Shown: piece after piece, positions 45,930 through 57,625 of the stretch | Layout of the letters: every line of letters begins with the position of its first letter | Numbering within the stretch: the stretch's first letter is position 1 | Source of the DNA: Delphinapterus leucas | Lineage: Eukaryota > Chordata > Mammalia > Artiodactyla > Monodontidae | Length of the DNA: 64,000 nt | Direction: 5' to 3' | Assembly: GCF_002288925.2 (NCBI RefSeq) | Contig: NW_022098024.1 | Span: 3,023,962 to 3,087,961 of the forward strand | The notes under the pieces: generated by a model | The model's input: only the letters and a program-made list of their open reading frames with translations | What the model was told of the DNA's origin: nothing | Database searches by the model: none | Position numbers and translations under genes: made by a program

Positions 45930-46963
45930 GATGGGTGGCCTGATTTTGGTTTTCTCTAGTTTTATTTTGATAGTTTATGTATAGATTTCTTTGCATTCAC
46001 CCTGCTTAACATCATAAAATTTCTTGAAACAACGGGCTAATATTATTTGTGCATTTTGAAAAATTCTCTAATGCTACCTCCTATTTTACTTCTGTCTCAT
46101 TAACATGCTTCTCTACTTCTGAAACTCTAATTTTTTTCTGAAACATATGCTACTGCTTCTTCTATATCCTTTTTGTTTCTTTTCTCCTATATAATTTTTT
46201 TCAAATTTCTGTCTCCAAATGCTGCATTCAGCTCTTGTTTGTTCTGGCAAAATTTCCATTTCATTATTTCTTTTTCATCTTGTATAATCTGCTATTAAGT
46301 ATGTTCATTGAGCCCTTGTTTTAGATTATTATATTATTCACTGCAATAAATTCTATAAAGATTTTTTCTTCAATATGCTTAAGTCCCTTTTTATTATTTC
46401 TTGTACTCTGCCCAGTGGTTGAAGGTTTTATCTCCTTTAATGTATTTATCTTCAGTTGTTTTCAGCATTTATCTTCAGTTATCTTCAGCATGTTTTTATC
46501 TTCAGTCTGAGTCTGATGATTCCAATATTTATAATTTCTATACATCTCTTTGTTCTCATTTCTAAAGTTCTTGCTCATGTTCAGTTGCCACCTCTTTGTG
46601 TGGTTACATTTGATCGTGTGTGCAACATACCGTCATTGAAAAAATATTTGTGGAAGTAATTTGAGGATTAGGATGATGTCACCTGTGATATTATTTTACT
46701 CTAGGAAAGGATACTTGTTTAACTTCTGCCTGTCACCCGTAGGTTTTAGAAACTTTAGATAACAATGCAATCGTACGGTTTGAGATTTTTCTGGGCTATT
46801 CATGTTATTTCAAAATAGATTTTACTATGTAGGAAGGCTGATTTTATTCCATTCAACTCCACAGTTGAGCCTTTGGAGACCAAGAGGAAAATGGTTTACC
46901 AAAATCTATTCCCTTTATTAGCCTTTGCTTCTATTTGTTTTGTCTTAGTTTTTTGATGCTATA
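45930..46963. other. T-rich sequence, probable ancient repeat, unassigned
   Basis: 46010-46650 has a long run of words such as 'ctttttcatcttgtataatc' and 'ctgagtctgatgattccaat' that feel like a reversed, decayed LINE or MER interior, but I cannot name it. Contains an imperfect tandem repeat, listed separately. Confidence 0.35.
46447..46507 (+). repeat. Imperfect tandem repeat with an ATCTTCAG core
   Basis: Four exact 'atcttcag' cores (46448, 46471, 46481 and 46498) occur within 60 bases, with 'tttcagcat' spacers. A small local duplication, not a known satellite. Confidence 0.75.
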
Positions 46964-47328
46964 TGTTATAGAATTAATGTTTGTGTCTCCCCTCAAATTT
47001 ATATGATGAAATCCTAACCCCAGTGTAATGGTATTCAGAAGTGAGGGATAACTAGGTCATGAGGGAGGGTAGAGCCTCCATGAATGGAATTAGTATCCTT
47101 ATAAAAAGTCATGAGAACTTGCTTTCTCTACCTCTGCTCTCTGCCAGGTGAGGACACAACAAGAGGACAGCCATCTAGGAACAAGGAAGCAGGTGTACAC
47201 CAGACACTAGACCTGCCAGTGCCTTAATCTTCAATTTCTCAGCCTTCAGAACTGTGAGAAATAAATGTTTATTGTTTAAGCCACCCAATCTATGGCAATT
47301 CGTATGGGAGGCCAAATGGACTAGGACA
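46964..47328 (+). mobile_element. MLT1 solo LTR (ERVL-MaLR), sense
   Basis: Starts tgttatagaatt and ends ggactaggaca. Recognised throughout: 'gatgaaatcctaaccccagt' (47006), 'aactaggtcatgagggaggg', 'ttagtatccttataaaaagt' (47090), 'aggtgaggacacaacaagag', 'cagccttcagaactgtgaga' and 'aataaatgtttattgtttaa', the last carrying an AATAAA poly(A) signal. About 365 bp with no internal ERV region, hence a solo LTR. A 61-codon antisense frame across it is not a gene. Confidence 0.9.
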
Positions 47329-47391
47329 CTGTCAACAATACAGTGTAATCTTTCAACCACCTCTTATGAATTGGCAGCATCATTTTTCTTT

Positions 47392-48694
47392 AATAATATC
47401 ATGAATAAGCATTCTTTCATGTGTTTGTTGGCATTCTGTATATCTTCTTTGGAGAAATGTCTATTTAGGTCTTCTGCCCATTTTTGGATTGGGTTGTTTG
47501 CTTTTTTGTTATTGAGCTGCATGAGCTGCTTGTAAATTTTGGAGATTAATCCTTTGTCAGTTGCTTCATTTGCAAATATTTTCTCCCATTCTGAGGGTTG
47601 TCTTTTGGTCTTGTTTATGGTTTCCTTTGCTGTGCAAAAGCTTTGAAGTTTCATTAGGTCCCATTTGTTTATTTTTGTTTTTATTTCCATTACTCTAGGA
47701 GGTGGGTCAGAAAGGATCTTGCTGTGATTTATGTCATAGAGTGTTCTGCCTACACATGAAAGAATGCTCAACATCATTAATCATTAGAGAAATGCAAATC
47801 AAAACTACAATGAGATATCATCTCACACCAGTCAGAATGGCCATCATCAAAAAATCTAGAAACAATAAATGCTGGAGAGGGTGTGGAGAAAAGGGAACAC
47901 TCTTGCACTGCTGGTGGGAATGTGAATTGGTTCAGCCACTATGGAGAACAGTATGGAGGTTCCTTAAAAAACTAAAAATAGAATTACCATATGACCCAGC
48001 AATCCCACTACTGGGCATATACCCTGAGAAAACCAAAATTCAAAAAGAGTCATGTACCAAAATGTTCATTGCAGCTCTATTTACAATAGCCCGGAGATGG
48101 AAACAACCTAAGGGCCCATCATCGGATGAATGGATAAAGAAGATGTGGCACATATATACAATGGAATATTACTCAGCCTTAAAAAGAAACGAAATTGAGT
48201 TATTTGTAATGAGATGGATAGACCTAGAGTCTGTCATACAGAGTGAAGTAAGTCAGAAAGAAAAAGACAAATACCGTATGCTAACACATATATATGGAAT
48301 TTAAGAAAAAAAAGGATGTCATGAAGAACCTAGGGGTGGGACGGGAATAGAGACGCAGACCTACTGCAGAACGGACTTGAGGATATGGGGAGGGGGAAGG
48401 GTGAGCTTTGACAGGGCGAGAGAGAGTCATGGACATACACACACTAACAAAGGTAGTAAGGTAGATAGCTAGTGGGAAGCAGCCGCATGGCACAGGGATA
48501 TTAGCTCGGTGCTTTGTGACAGCCTGGAAGGGTGGGATAGGGAGAGTGGGAGGGAGGGAGACGCAAGAGGGAGGACATATGGGAACATATGTATATATAT
48601 AACTGATTCACTTTGTTATAGAGCAGAAACTAACACACCATTGTAAAGCAATTGTACCCCAATAAAGATGTTAAAAAAAATAATATCATGAATA
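47392..48694 (+). mobile_element. Young L1 with 5' inversion (twin priming) and target-site duplication
   Basis: Target copies aataatatcatgaata lie at 47392-47407 and 48679-48694, identical. Between them, 47408-47751 is antisense L1 ORF2, and 47752 to about 48678 is sense L1 (ORF2 C-terminus, 3' UTR, A-tail). Seventeen bases at the left edge (47408-47424, agcattctttcatgtgt) are the exact reverse complement of the start of the sense part (47752-47768), so the two pieces overlap by 17 bp in the parent. Same 3' UTR subfamily as the 22.3 kb tail. Confidence 0.96.
47702..48304 (+). pseudogene. Chimeric 200-codon frame across the L1 inversion joint
   Basis: Starts inside the inverted segment, crosses the joint near 47751, and continues in frame through about 183 residues of the L1 ORF2 C-terminus to its natural stop (...THIYGI). 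The first 17 residues come from the opposite strand of L1 and mean nothing. The ORF2 part covers the Cys-rich tail ([20 protein letters not shown]) without a stop, which shows a young insertion. It lacks the endonuclease and reverse transcriptase domains and so cannot transpose. Not a host gene. Confidence 0.88.
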
Positions 48695-49379
48695 TATTTA
48701 AGATACTTTTTAATCTAAAATGTTCTTCTCAAATAGGGTGCATTTTCTGGAAACTAAGCTATTTAAAAATTTTGCTTTATAATTATTTTTCAGCATTAAC
48801 ATTCACTGAATCAGTACTGCACAGACACATCAAGTGATAGGATATATCATGTTCAGTAGAGAGACAAAAAAGTAAGATGGATTTCTTCTTCAAGGTCAGA
48901 ATTTGAGTACTAATTTTATCTGAATTACAAAATATTATCACTTTGTAGATCTAAAATAAACTAAAACATAGAAAAAGAAAACAAGAAAAGGCCAATCCTT
49001 CATTTGCCAGCTCTGTATCAATTTCTAAATTGCTTACATGCATTATTATCTAATTAAGTCCCACAGTGGATTTTTCATTTATTTTATAACCATTTTTTTC
49101 TCAATCCTGCTTAGAGATGTTTAAAAAATTGCCTAGTGTCACAAGGTGACTACATGGACCAGTTTTCCCATTCCCCAACTCTACCGTTGTGTCTCTCAAA
49201 TATAGACCACAAAACTTGTACAAAAAGAAAAAAAAATCTTGTTTAATGTAGCAACAATTTTTGTCTTTGCACTCCCTTTACCATCATTGTTCAGCTATTT
49301 ACACCACATAGGCCATGATTTTTTTTCTTATCTCCTGATCAAAAGCATTATATAAGATTTATATAAATTATAAAAGAGG
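48695..49379. other. No firm feature; possible MIR scrap
   Basis: 49010-49160 has reversed MIR-like word order ('attgcctagtgtcacaaggt') but is too diverged to call. The rest is AT-rich. Confidence 0.4.
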
Positions 49380-49500
49380 TAGGTTTATCTTCTCCATTTT
49401 ATATGGAAACTGTTTCTCAAAGAGATGAAGTTATTTAGTAGCTAGTAAAAGAAGAGAAACAATTAAGAGTCGAGATCTCCAAAACCTGTTATTTTCCTAC
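49380..49500 (-). repeat. Probable MIR fragment (antisense)
   Basis: 'atcttctccattttatatgg' (49388), 'gaaactgtttctcaaagaga' and 'agtagctagtaaaagaagag' run in the reversed MIR order. Confidence 0.5.
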
Positions 49501-49935
49501 CTTATATAGATTAGGGTGATTATTAAGATCAGGTTGATTCTTGATCTGACACAGAGACAAGCATGATGGACATGGATTATTATGCTGCTTGCTCTTGGGC
49601 AGAAGTAGATATCTTTTATTAAAAGAATAATTCTTTATTGCTAAAATCCCAAACATACTTCACTATGAAGCAGATGAAATCACACAATGCAAGCAATATC
49701 TCTTTCACCTACTGGTAAATTTTCCTTTCTGGGTTACATATAGCAAAGCATAGTTAACATTTATTCTGCTAATTCACGGAAGAAATATTTTACCTAAATA
49801 AGCAAACACACCTTCCTTTAGCGTGTCAAACTAATTATACTTATTGGTGAATGCATATGAATACTTTGTGTGTTTGAATATTATAAGGAGTCAGTCAGTC
49901 TTAGACAAGAGTGCAGTGCTGCCTAACAAATATTT
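49501..49935. other. No feature seen
   Basis: AT-rich, no repeat family recognised. A 77-codon frame (49844-50077) has no domain. Confidence 0.5.
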
Positions 49936-50040
49936 ACCTTTTACTTTGTGCCACGCGTTGAGGCTAAAATGCAGAAGTGGACGTAGTCCTCATCCTTTAG
50001 GATGTCTTACTCTCTTAGAGAGACTTTCATTATTTAAAAA
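49936..50040 (-). repeat. L2 3' end fragment (antisense)
   Basis: 'ccttttactttgtgccacgc' (49936), 'gttgaggctaaaatgcagaa' and 'gtcctcatcctttaggatgt' follow the reversed L2 terminus. Confidence 0.58.
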
Positions 50041-50249
50041 TTCTGATAAGGATGGTAATAATTTTTATCTTGAATGAGGCTTTGCTTTATTAAACAAATA
50101 TGTAGCTATACTAGAGAAAAGAATTTCATTAATTTGTCAGTTTTTATTTCCTGTTATGAATATTAACAATAGCATTAACAAAAGCATATACACAGTAGAA
50201 GTAATTTTTGATGCTATTCATATCTCAGAGCAACATAACCGGAAGCATT
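50041..50249. other. No feature seen
   Basis: AT-rich spacer. Confidence 0.5.
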
Positions 50250-50395
50250 CTGCCTAGGATTCAAGAGTCCTAAGTTTTTGCCTTAGCTTAGCCAGTAGAT
50301 AACTGGCTGTGTGACTGTACAGAGTTATTGGGTCTCTTTCCACATTCATAAACTGAGGAATATAAAATAGATACTACCTAAACATTTATTAGGAA
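50250..50395 (+). repeat. MIR SINE (sense)
   Basis: 'ggattcaagagtcctaagtt' (50257), 'taactggctgtgtgactgta' (50300), then 'ctttccacattcataaactg' match the MIR head and core. Confidence 0.68.
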
Positions 50396-50469
50396 TTCAA
50401 AAATGATAAAAATTTTATAAACCACCAGTTAAACATTTATGAACATCTAAAGACTATCTAATTATAATG

Positions 50470-50600
50470 CATTCTCTATGGTATTTCCCCAAATGAATTA
50501 TATTTCTTAGAGGGTGGTGTTATGTCTTATATGTTTTTTGGTTATTCATTGCTGTAGTGCCTAGTACACTGCTGATTGCAGAAATATGAATAGGACAGAT
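50470..50600 (+). repeat. L2 3' end fragment (sense)
   Basis: 'gaattatatttcttagaggg' and 'ttcattgctgtagtgcctag' (50545), then 'tacactgctgattgcagaaa', match the sense L2 terminus. Confidence 0.62.
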
Positions 50601-52351
50601 CTATATCGTCTTTCTGTATGATGGGCAAAAACTCTGATATCCTCAAAGAAAGAGCAAAAGATGTTTGACATAATTTTCTCTGAATTGAATGACTTTATTT
50701 TTTAAATTTGAAAAAGGTTGACATCCAAATAAGCATTTTCAGTGTATTTGGGCTCTTTTTCTGACTTAACAGAAACAACTTAATCAAATTTTGATTGGAA
50801 ATTTTCAAAAAATTATGATTGGTTGCAAGTGTTACTAATAATGATGTTGTTAGTTTTCTCTTAATCGTTCTTGAAAGATAATTTGCTCTGGTTGAAAATT
50901 TCATAAACTTCATCTCTGATCCAAAAGATCTCCAGTATCTGGTAGTTATTAATACAGAGAAAATGTGTTTTATATATGAACATGTATGTATGTACGTGGG
51001 AAGGTGGGAATGTATATACATACACACACAGAGTGGGTGTTTATTTTTGGTTAATGGATAAATCCAAAATTGAACAACTCTCTCTATATATGTATCTCAC
51101 AAATAAAAAGAAAATATAGTATATGGAAGAACTTTAAAAGATCTATGACAGCACAGAGCTGACAAATTCATAGAATTCACACACATTAAGCTCCTTCTAG
51201 CATTCTCTGTGGTATGTGCAAGATTAATATAAGTTTGAATGGGAAATAATGTAGTTTGTTAGATAGAATACATTCCTAAAAGTTTTTGCAATACTAAAAA
51301 GATGATTTTAATTAAATTATTTTAAAATAATAAATTAAAATATCAGTTTATTATTGCTGAGTTGATGAAGAAAAGAGGGTAAGTATGCATGAGATATATA
51401 GCGGGGGGGGTAAAATAAGTTTTTTTGTGTCTGTGTAGAAAAAAATGACAGAGATTTTAAAGAAGAAATAGAACTTGGATAATTAATATTACTAATAAGT
51501 AATTTTATTTTAAAAACAGAATCAAATTAATCTCATAAGGCCACATAACATTGAATGTGTATTTTATAATCATTTAAATAAAAATTATTAACAATGATAT
51601 TTAAGAGTAATTACTAATTATTCAGGACATCACATTCACTGTGAAGAACTTGCCTTTAAAAAATAAAAAGTGGATCTTATTATTTCTATCTTACATGGGG
51701 AATTTTTAGTTTGAAAAACTGTCCTATTTTCTTTAAAAACATTGTTACTATGAATTGGAAAAAGTGATAGAAACTGAATATGTATTTGGTAGCAAGATAA
51801 TCGCTAAGTGATGGAGCAGTAAAATTAGCATCAGTAATATTTTATAATTAAGTTCACTATTGAAGTCTTTACGTAATAACCAAGTGTGTCTCTCATCTTC
51901 CAATGTAAGAAATTTGATGTGAGGTTGGATGGATAATGCTCTCTATAATGCTTATGATTGTATTATCAGACTGAGTGTTATTTTTTCAATAAATGAGTTT
52001 CATTTCATATGCCGCTTTTTCAAAACTCTTCTCAAGTTTTTATTTTCTTCTGAAAATATTTTTCAATAGAAAGTCAACTTTATGATATATTTTTCCCACA
52101 ATATATGAACATCTATATCAAGTAATGAATACAAAATTATTCAGAAACCAGACTTTCTCTTTGATTTGAATGACACCATGAGAATTAGAAAAAAAAACGG
52201 TTGAATCTCCAAACTTTGATTTTGCTAGAGCTAATTCAACTGAAAAGTATTATATTTCTTTATAATTTGGGACTCATATTTTTAGAGATATTATAAAGCT
52301 GACATGTTACTTCTTTCAAGACACAGGTGGTTTGCTGAATGTTCTTTCTAG
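50601..52351. other. About 1.75 kb, AT-rich, no feature seen
   Basis: No retroelement body recognised. Contains a short G-run at 51402-51410. The 110-codon minus frame (51027-50695) has no domain. Confidence 0.5.
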
Positions 52352-52397
52352 ATCTCTCTCTCTCTCTCTCTCATGTGTGTGTGTGTGTGTGGGGGGG
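52352..52397 (+). repeat. (TC)n(TG)n compound microsatellite with G7
   Basis: TC repeats at 52352-52372, ATG, then GT repeats to about 52391 and seven Gs. Polypyrimidine next to alternating TG. Confidence 0.95.
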
Positions 52398-52841
52398 TGT
52401 CTGTGTATTTCAGTAGGGGGTTAATTTAGTCTCAAAAGAAATATGAAAATTAGAAAAAGACAGAGGGGAAGAGAAATACCTTAAACATGCATATACATTT
52501 TCTTCTACCAAACTCACCAACTATTTTTTCAAAGAAAAGTTGACATTATATGGGTATATACACATCTATTGCATATATTACTGTGTAGGTATGTAGTTTG
52601 TGCATGTATGTGGAATATGGGAAGGAACTTGAGTCAAATTAAGGGATGTACTACAACATATGACAAAACAAGTCTAAGTAAAGAATGCTGCATATTTAGG
52701 TACCCTCTGATTCATCTCTGATATGGTAGTTATACATGAAACATCTGGGTTTCCTCATTTATTGTCTTCTTTTGCAGTTCTAAGATTTATCAAGTCATGG
52801 TCCAGACTATATCAATAACTTTGTATTAAAAAATTAAACTT
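52398..52841. other. No feature seen
   Basis: AT-rich spacer up to the L1 target duplication. Confidence 0.5.
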
Positions 52842-53984
52842 AAAAAGTTGAAAGAATAAACAAACGGGACCTAATCAAACTTACAAGCTTTTGCACAGCA
52901 AAGGAAACCATAAAAAAACCAGAAAGGCATGCTATGGAATGGGAGGAAATATTTGCAAATGATGCACCAGACAAGGGCTTAATCTCCAAAATATACAAAC
53001 AGCTCATACAACTCAACAACAAAAAAACAAACCCAATCGAAAAATGGACAGAAGACGTTAGTAGACATTTCTCCAAAGGAGACATACAGACGGCCAGTAG
53101 GCACATGAAAATATGCTCAACATCACTAATTATTAGAGACATGCAAATCAAAACTACTATGAGGTACCACCTCACACCAGTCAGAATGGTCATTATTAAA
53201 AAGTCTACAAATAACAAATGCTGGAGAGGGTGTGGAGAAAAGGGAACCCTCTTACACTGTTGATGGGAATGTCAGCTGTTGGAGTCACTATGGAAACCAG
53301 TATGGAGGTTCCTCAGAAAACTAAAATTAGAATTACCATATGATCTAGCAATCCCACTCCTGGGAATATACCTGGAGAAAACTATAATTCAAAAAGATAC
53401 ATGTACCCCTATGTTCATAGCAGCACTGTTCACAATAGCCAAAACATGGAAACAACCTAAATGTCCATTGACAGATGAATGCATAAGGAAGATGTGGTAC
53501 ATATATACAATGGAATACTACTCAGCCATAAAAAAGAACAAAATAATGCCATTTGTAGCAACATAGATGCAACTAGAGATTATCATACTAAGTGAAGTAA
53601 TTCAGAAAGAGAAAACAAATACCATGTGAGATCACTTATATGTGGAATCTAAAATATGGCACAAATGAACTTATCTACAAAACAGAAACAGACTCATAGA
53701 CATAGAGAACAGACTTGTGGTTGCCAAGGGGGAGAGAGGCAGGGAGAGGGATGGACTGGGAGTTTGGGGTTGGTAGATGCAAATTATTACATTTAGAATG
53801 GATGAACAGCAAGGTCCTAATGTATAGCACAGGGAACTACATTCAATATCCTGTGATAAACCATAATGGAAAAGAATATAAAAAAGGATGTCTCTATGTG
53901 TATAACTGAGTCACTTTGCTGTACAGCAGAGATTGGCACAGCATTGTAAATCAACTATATTTCAATTAAAAAGTTGCAAGAATA
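52842..53984 (+). mobile_element. L1, 5'-truncated (ORF2 C-terminus plus 3' UTR), with target-site duplication
   Basis: Insert 52859-53967. Target copies aaaaagttgaaagaata (52842-52858) and aaaaagttgcaagaata (53968-53984) differ at one base. Inside, ORF2 begins at 'caaacgggacctaatcaaac' and reads through the Cys-rich tail (near 53219, CWRGCGEKG), with a stop and frame change at about 53263. Open pieces are 52934-53263 and 53279-53566. The 3' UTR ('ttgccaagggggagagaggc') matches the 2.5 kb copy, an older type than the 48 kb one. Confidence 0.95.
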
Positions 53985-55679
53985 CTACAGTGAGCATTTA
54001 TGTATTTATCATTCATATATTTTTCTCTTTCTTGTCAAGGTTTTGTTATTTTTGCTGTCTCTTTTTTTCTCCTTCTTTCCCTCCCTCTCCTTCTGTGTCT
54101 CCATTAAGTGTGTGTGAGCTTAAGTGTGTGTATGTGCGTATAGACACATATTTTTCATGGAGTGGTAGAGCATCGTGGTTAATAGTAAAGCATATATTAT
54201 TAACAAACAAGTATATCCTCCAACATAAAACAATATAATGAACACAATCAGCAAGCTTAACATGTATGAAATACTTTTGCTTAATATATAACCTGAATTC
54301 TCTCAATAATATCATATATCTGTTATATTTTATGACCAGGACCTAAGCTAGAATCTTTTATTACTTTTACTTGTCATGGGTTTAATTCTTCTTTAATCTA
54401 GAATAATTTCCCCAAGAATTTTTTGTCTTTTATGACACTGACACTGAAGCCATACAAAAGTATGTAATTGAAGTTTCAAAATCTATTCCTCTCACAGAAG
54501 CATGTTTGTTTGTTTCATATAAGAGGGAGTGTGTATGTAAATTTAGTATATAAATTAGAATGATAGAATTCTAATTACATTTAAAATAATAGCACTTTTT
54601 TTCCCTAAGAAATCTCATTTGTGATTACTTAAATGTGAAAGGTAGCATGCACAGTGATATTGAAAGAGAAAACATAAACTCCTATCACACACTCTGTCTC
54701 CAACACTAACTTTTCCACAAAAATTAAGCCACTTGCTTTCACCAGAAAAGCTTTGAAACAATTTTGCTAATATATATAAATACTGAAAACTGATTAGTGT
54801 GATTTAGTGTACGCTTTCCTTAAATGCGATGAAATATAATTATTGGAGTTTTTGTACTGTGCTTTAGTATGTAAAAATTGGCATGCATTTATCTACCCTG
54901 TAATTTCATGGTGTTACAATGTTATTACTCAATAATAACTTAGCAATTACTCTATAATTACCCTATCACTGAATAGTACTTATCCCATAATTAGAGGATC
55001 AATTTCCAAAGACTAGAAAAAATACAGCAATTTAGGCCATGTAAACAGTGATTGTAAACTTTAATGTATTTATAAGATTATTGCTCACATATAGAATAAA
55101 ACCAATAAACATAATTTAGAATCCAATAACTAGATTGCAAGGCAAGTTGAGGATTAAGTTCATGAGAAATAAATAATAGTGTGCTTATATTAATGGAGCA
55201 ATTTTTTACTTATTAAAAACCTACTGGTAAAATGTTGTTATTTGTAATAAGTAATAATGTACATGCTTAAAACAATAGTTGGCATTAGAAATTAATAAAT
55301 GATAGCTTTTATTAGTGGGAAAGCAATAAATAAAATACAGCTGAAGAGGATTCCTCCATATGTCATTATACAAAAATATTATTTATAAGCAATAAATAAG
55401 GTGACAATTTGAATAAAAACTAAAGTTACTTTACATAAAATGAAATAATTTGGGTTTCATTGCTTTTGTTGTTATTTTGCTTGTGCTTCATCCTGCTGTT
55501 GCTAATATTAAAATTCTAAAGTAAATAAATTTTTATATCCATCTACTCAAAATATTATAGATCCTTCAGATTAACTATTAATTCCAGAGTAGTACACTTT
55601 TATTTTTCTTTTTGCACTAAAAATCTCCTTGATCATCTATAAAGTGTTTCCTGGGAGGGTTGGTGAAGTGAATTTATTT
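53985..55679. other. About 1.7 kb, AT-rich, no feature seen
   Basis: Includes a CT-rich patch (54054-54100) with a GT-rich stretch after it (54106-54140). A 101-codon frame at 53933-54238 overlaps this low-complexity patch and has no domain. Confidence 0.5.
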
Positions 55680-56575
55680 GGGGTATATGAAAAACTCTTA
55701 CAATTCAATAATAAAATGGTGGAAAAAATATAGTAAAATCATAAGCAAATGATTTGAATAGTCAATTCAGTAAAGAGGATGTAAGCATGGACCATAAGCA
55801 CCAGAAAAAGTGTTCAATATTATTATTCATGTTAGAAATGTAAATAAAACCACAACGAGATACTACTACACACCTCCTAGGATGTCAGATGGACGAAGTT
55901 TAACAATGACATCAAACGTGGAGAAACTGAAACTCTTATATATTGTTTGTGCAAATATTGAAAAGGACAACGGCTTTGAAAAAAGTTGTCAGTTTCTTAC
56001 AGAATTAAAAATATACCTAGCCTATGACCAGAAATGCAAAATTTAGTTTTTTATCCAAAAGAAATAGATACGTGTTAACAAAAGAATTGCAAAAAGTGAT
56101 TATAGGAGCCCCAAAATTGAACTGTCCCAAGTTTCCATTTAGATAGAGAGATATTCACAGAAGGAAACATTACTCATTGTTTTGAAGGCACAGACTATTG
56201 ATTATATGTACCAACATGGGTGAATCTGAAAGTCATGTATCAATCTAAGTGGTAAAAAAACCTTACACAAAAGAGTGCATGCTCTCTTTTTTCCTCAAAA
56301 TTTTTAAAGCTCTAAAACAGTCGAATCAAATTTATGGTTAAAAAAAAAGTGTGATTATGGTTACATCTGGGGGCAAGATTGTGGGAACTGACTGGGAAAG
56401 AACATCAGGGAATCTTGCTGGATCACGGTAACATTCTATATCATAATAGGTTGCGTTTACACAGGTGCATGTCTTTGCCAAAACTAAGCAAACATAAATG
56501 TGTGCATTTCAGTGTGTGTAAATTTTACATAGAATTAATAAATCTATATTGATCACTAGGTAATAATATATGTAC
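55680..56575 (+). mobile_element. Old L1M fragment, sense
   Basis: 'aactcttacaattcaataat' (55692), 'cataagcaccagaaaaagtg' (55793), 'ggttacatctgggggcaaga' (56360) and 'cattctatatcataataggt' resemble ORF2 end and 3' UTR of an old L1. The coding part is saturated with stops. Confidence 0.62.
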
Positions 56576-56639
56576 TGAAGTGTTTATGGAAAGTAAAAAG
56601 AAACCTGTAATTTAGCTGGGAAAAAAACAAACAAGCATT

Positions 56640-57625
56640 GACTCTGACCTCATACCATACACACAAAAATAGAGAACCCACAGGATGGAAAAAAAATTGC
56701 AAATCACATAACTGATAAGGGATTAATATCTAGAATATATGAAGAACTCCTACAAGTCAAAAACAACAACAACAAAGCAATCCATTATAAAAATGGGCCA
56801 AGGGCTTGAGGAAGCATTTCTTCAAAGAAGATATACAAATGGCAAATAAGCCGAAGTAAAGATGCTCAAGATCACTAATCATTAAGGAAAAGCAAATTAA
56901 AACCACAATGACATACCACTTCACACCCATTAGGATGGCTATTGTTTGTTTGTTGATTTTTGAAAGTAACAGGTGTTGGCAAGGACACGCAGAAACTGAA
57001 ATGTCTGTGCATTGCTTGTGGGAATGTGAAGTGGTATAGCTACTATGGAGAACAGTATGGCAATTCCTCAAAAAAATTAAACATAGAATTACTATATGCT
57101 TCAGTAATAATTAAAATCAGAGACTTAAACATATGTTTGTACACTACTTTCATAGCAACATTATTACAAAACCCCAAAAGTGCAAGCAATCCAAATTTTC
57201 ATCAATGAATGAATGAATAAACAAAATGTGTTATATACAAACATCAAATATTATTCAACCTTAAAAAAGAATTACATCTTAATACATGATATAATACGAA
57301 TGAACTTTGAAAACATTGTATTAAGTGAAATAAGCCAGACACAAAAGTTAAGTATTGAATAATTCCACTTACCTGAGTTACCTAGATTAGGCAAATTCAT
57401 AGATACAGAAAGTAGAAGTTACTAGGGGTTGATGAGGGGGAATGGGAAGTTAGTATCTAAAGAGTAGAGAATTTTTGGGTAGGATAATGAAACTGTTCTG
57501 GAAATGGATAGTAATGATGGCCACACAATACTGTGAATGTACTTAATATCACAAAATTGTACACTTAAAAATGGTTAAAAAGGTAAATTTGATGTTATAT
57601 ATATTTTACCACAATAAAAAATTAT
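56640..57625 (+). mobile_element. Old L1M fragment, sense
   Basis: 'aactgataagggattaatat' (56710), 'aaaaatgggccaagggcttg' (56789), 'atacaaatggcaaataagcc', 'tgggaatgtgaagtggtata' (57020), 'tggagaacagtatggcaatt' and a 3' UTR near 57440-57600 ('acttaaaaatggttaaaaag'), then an A-rich end. A cleaner match than its neighbours. Confidence 0.82.
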
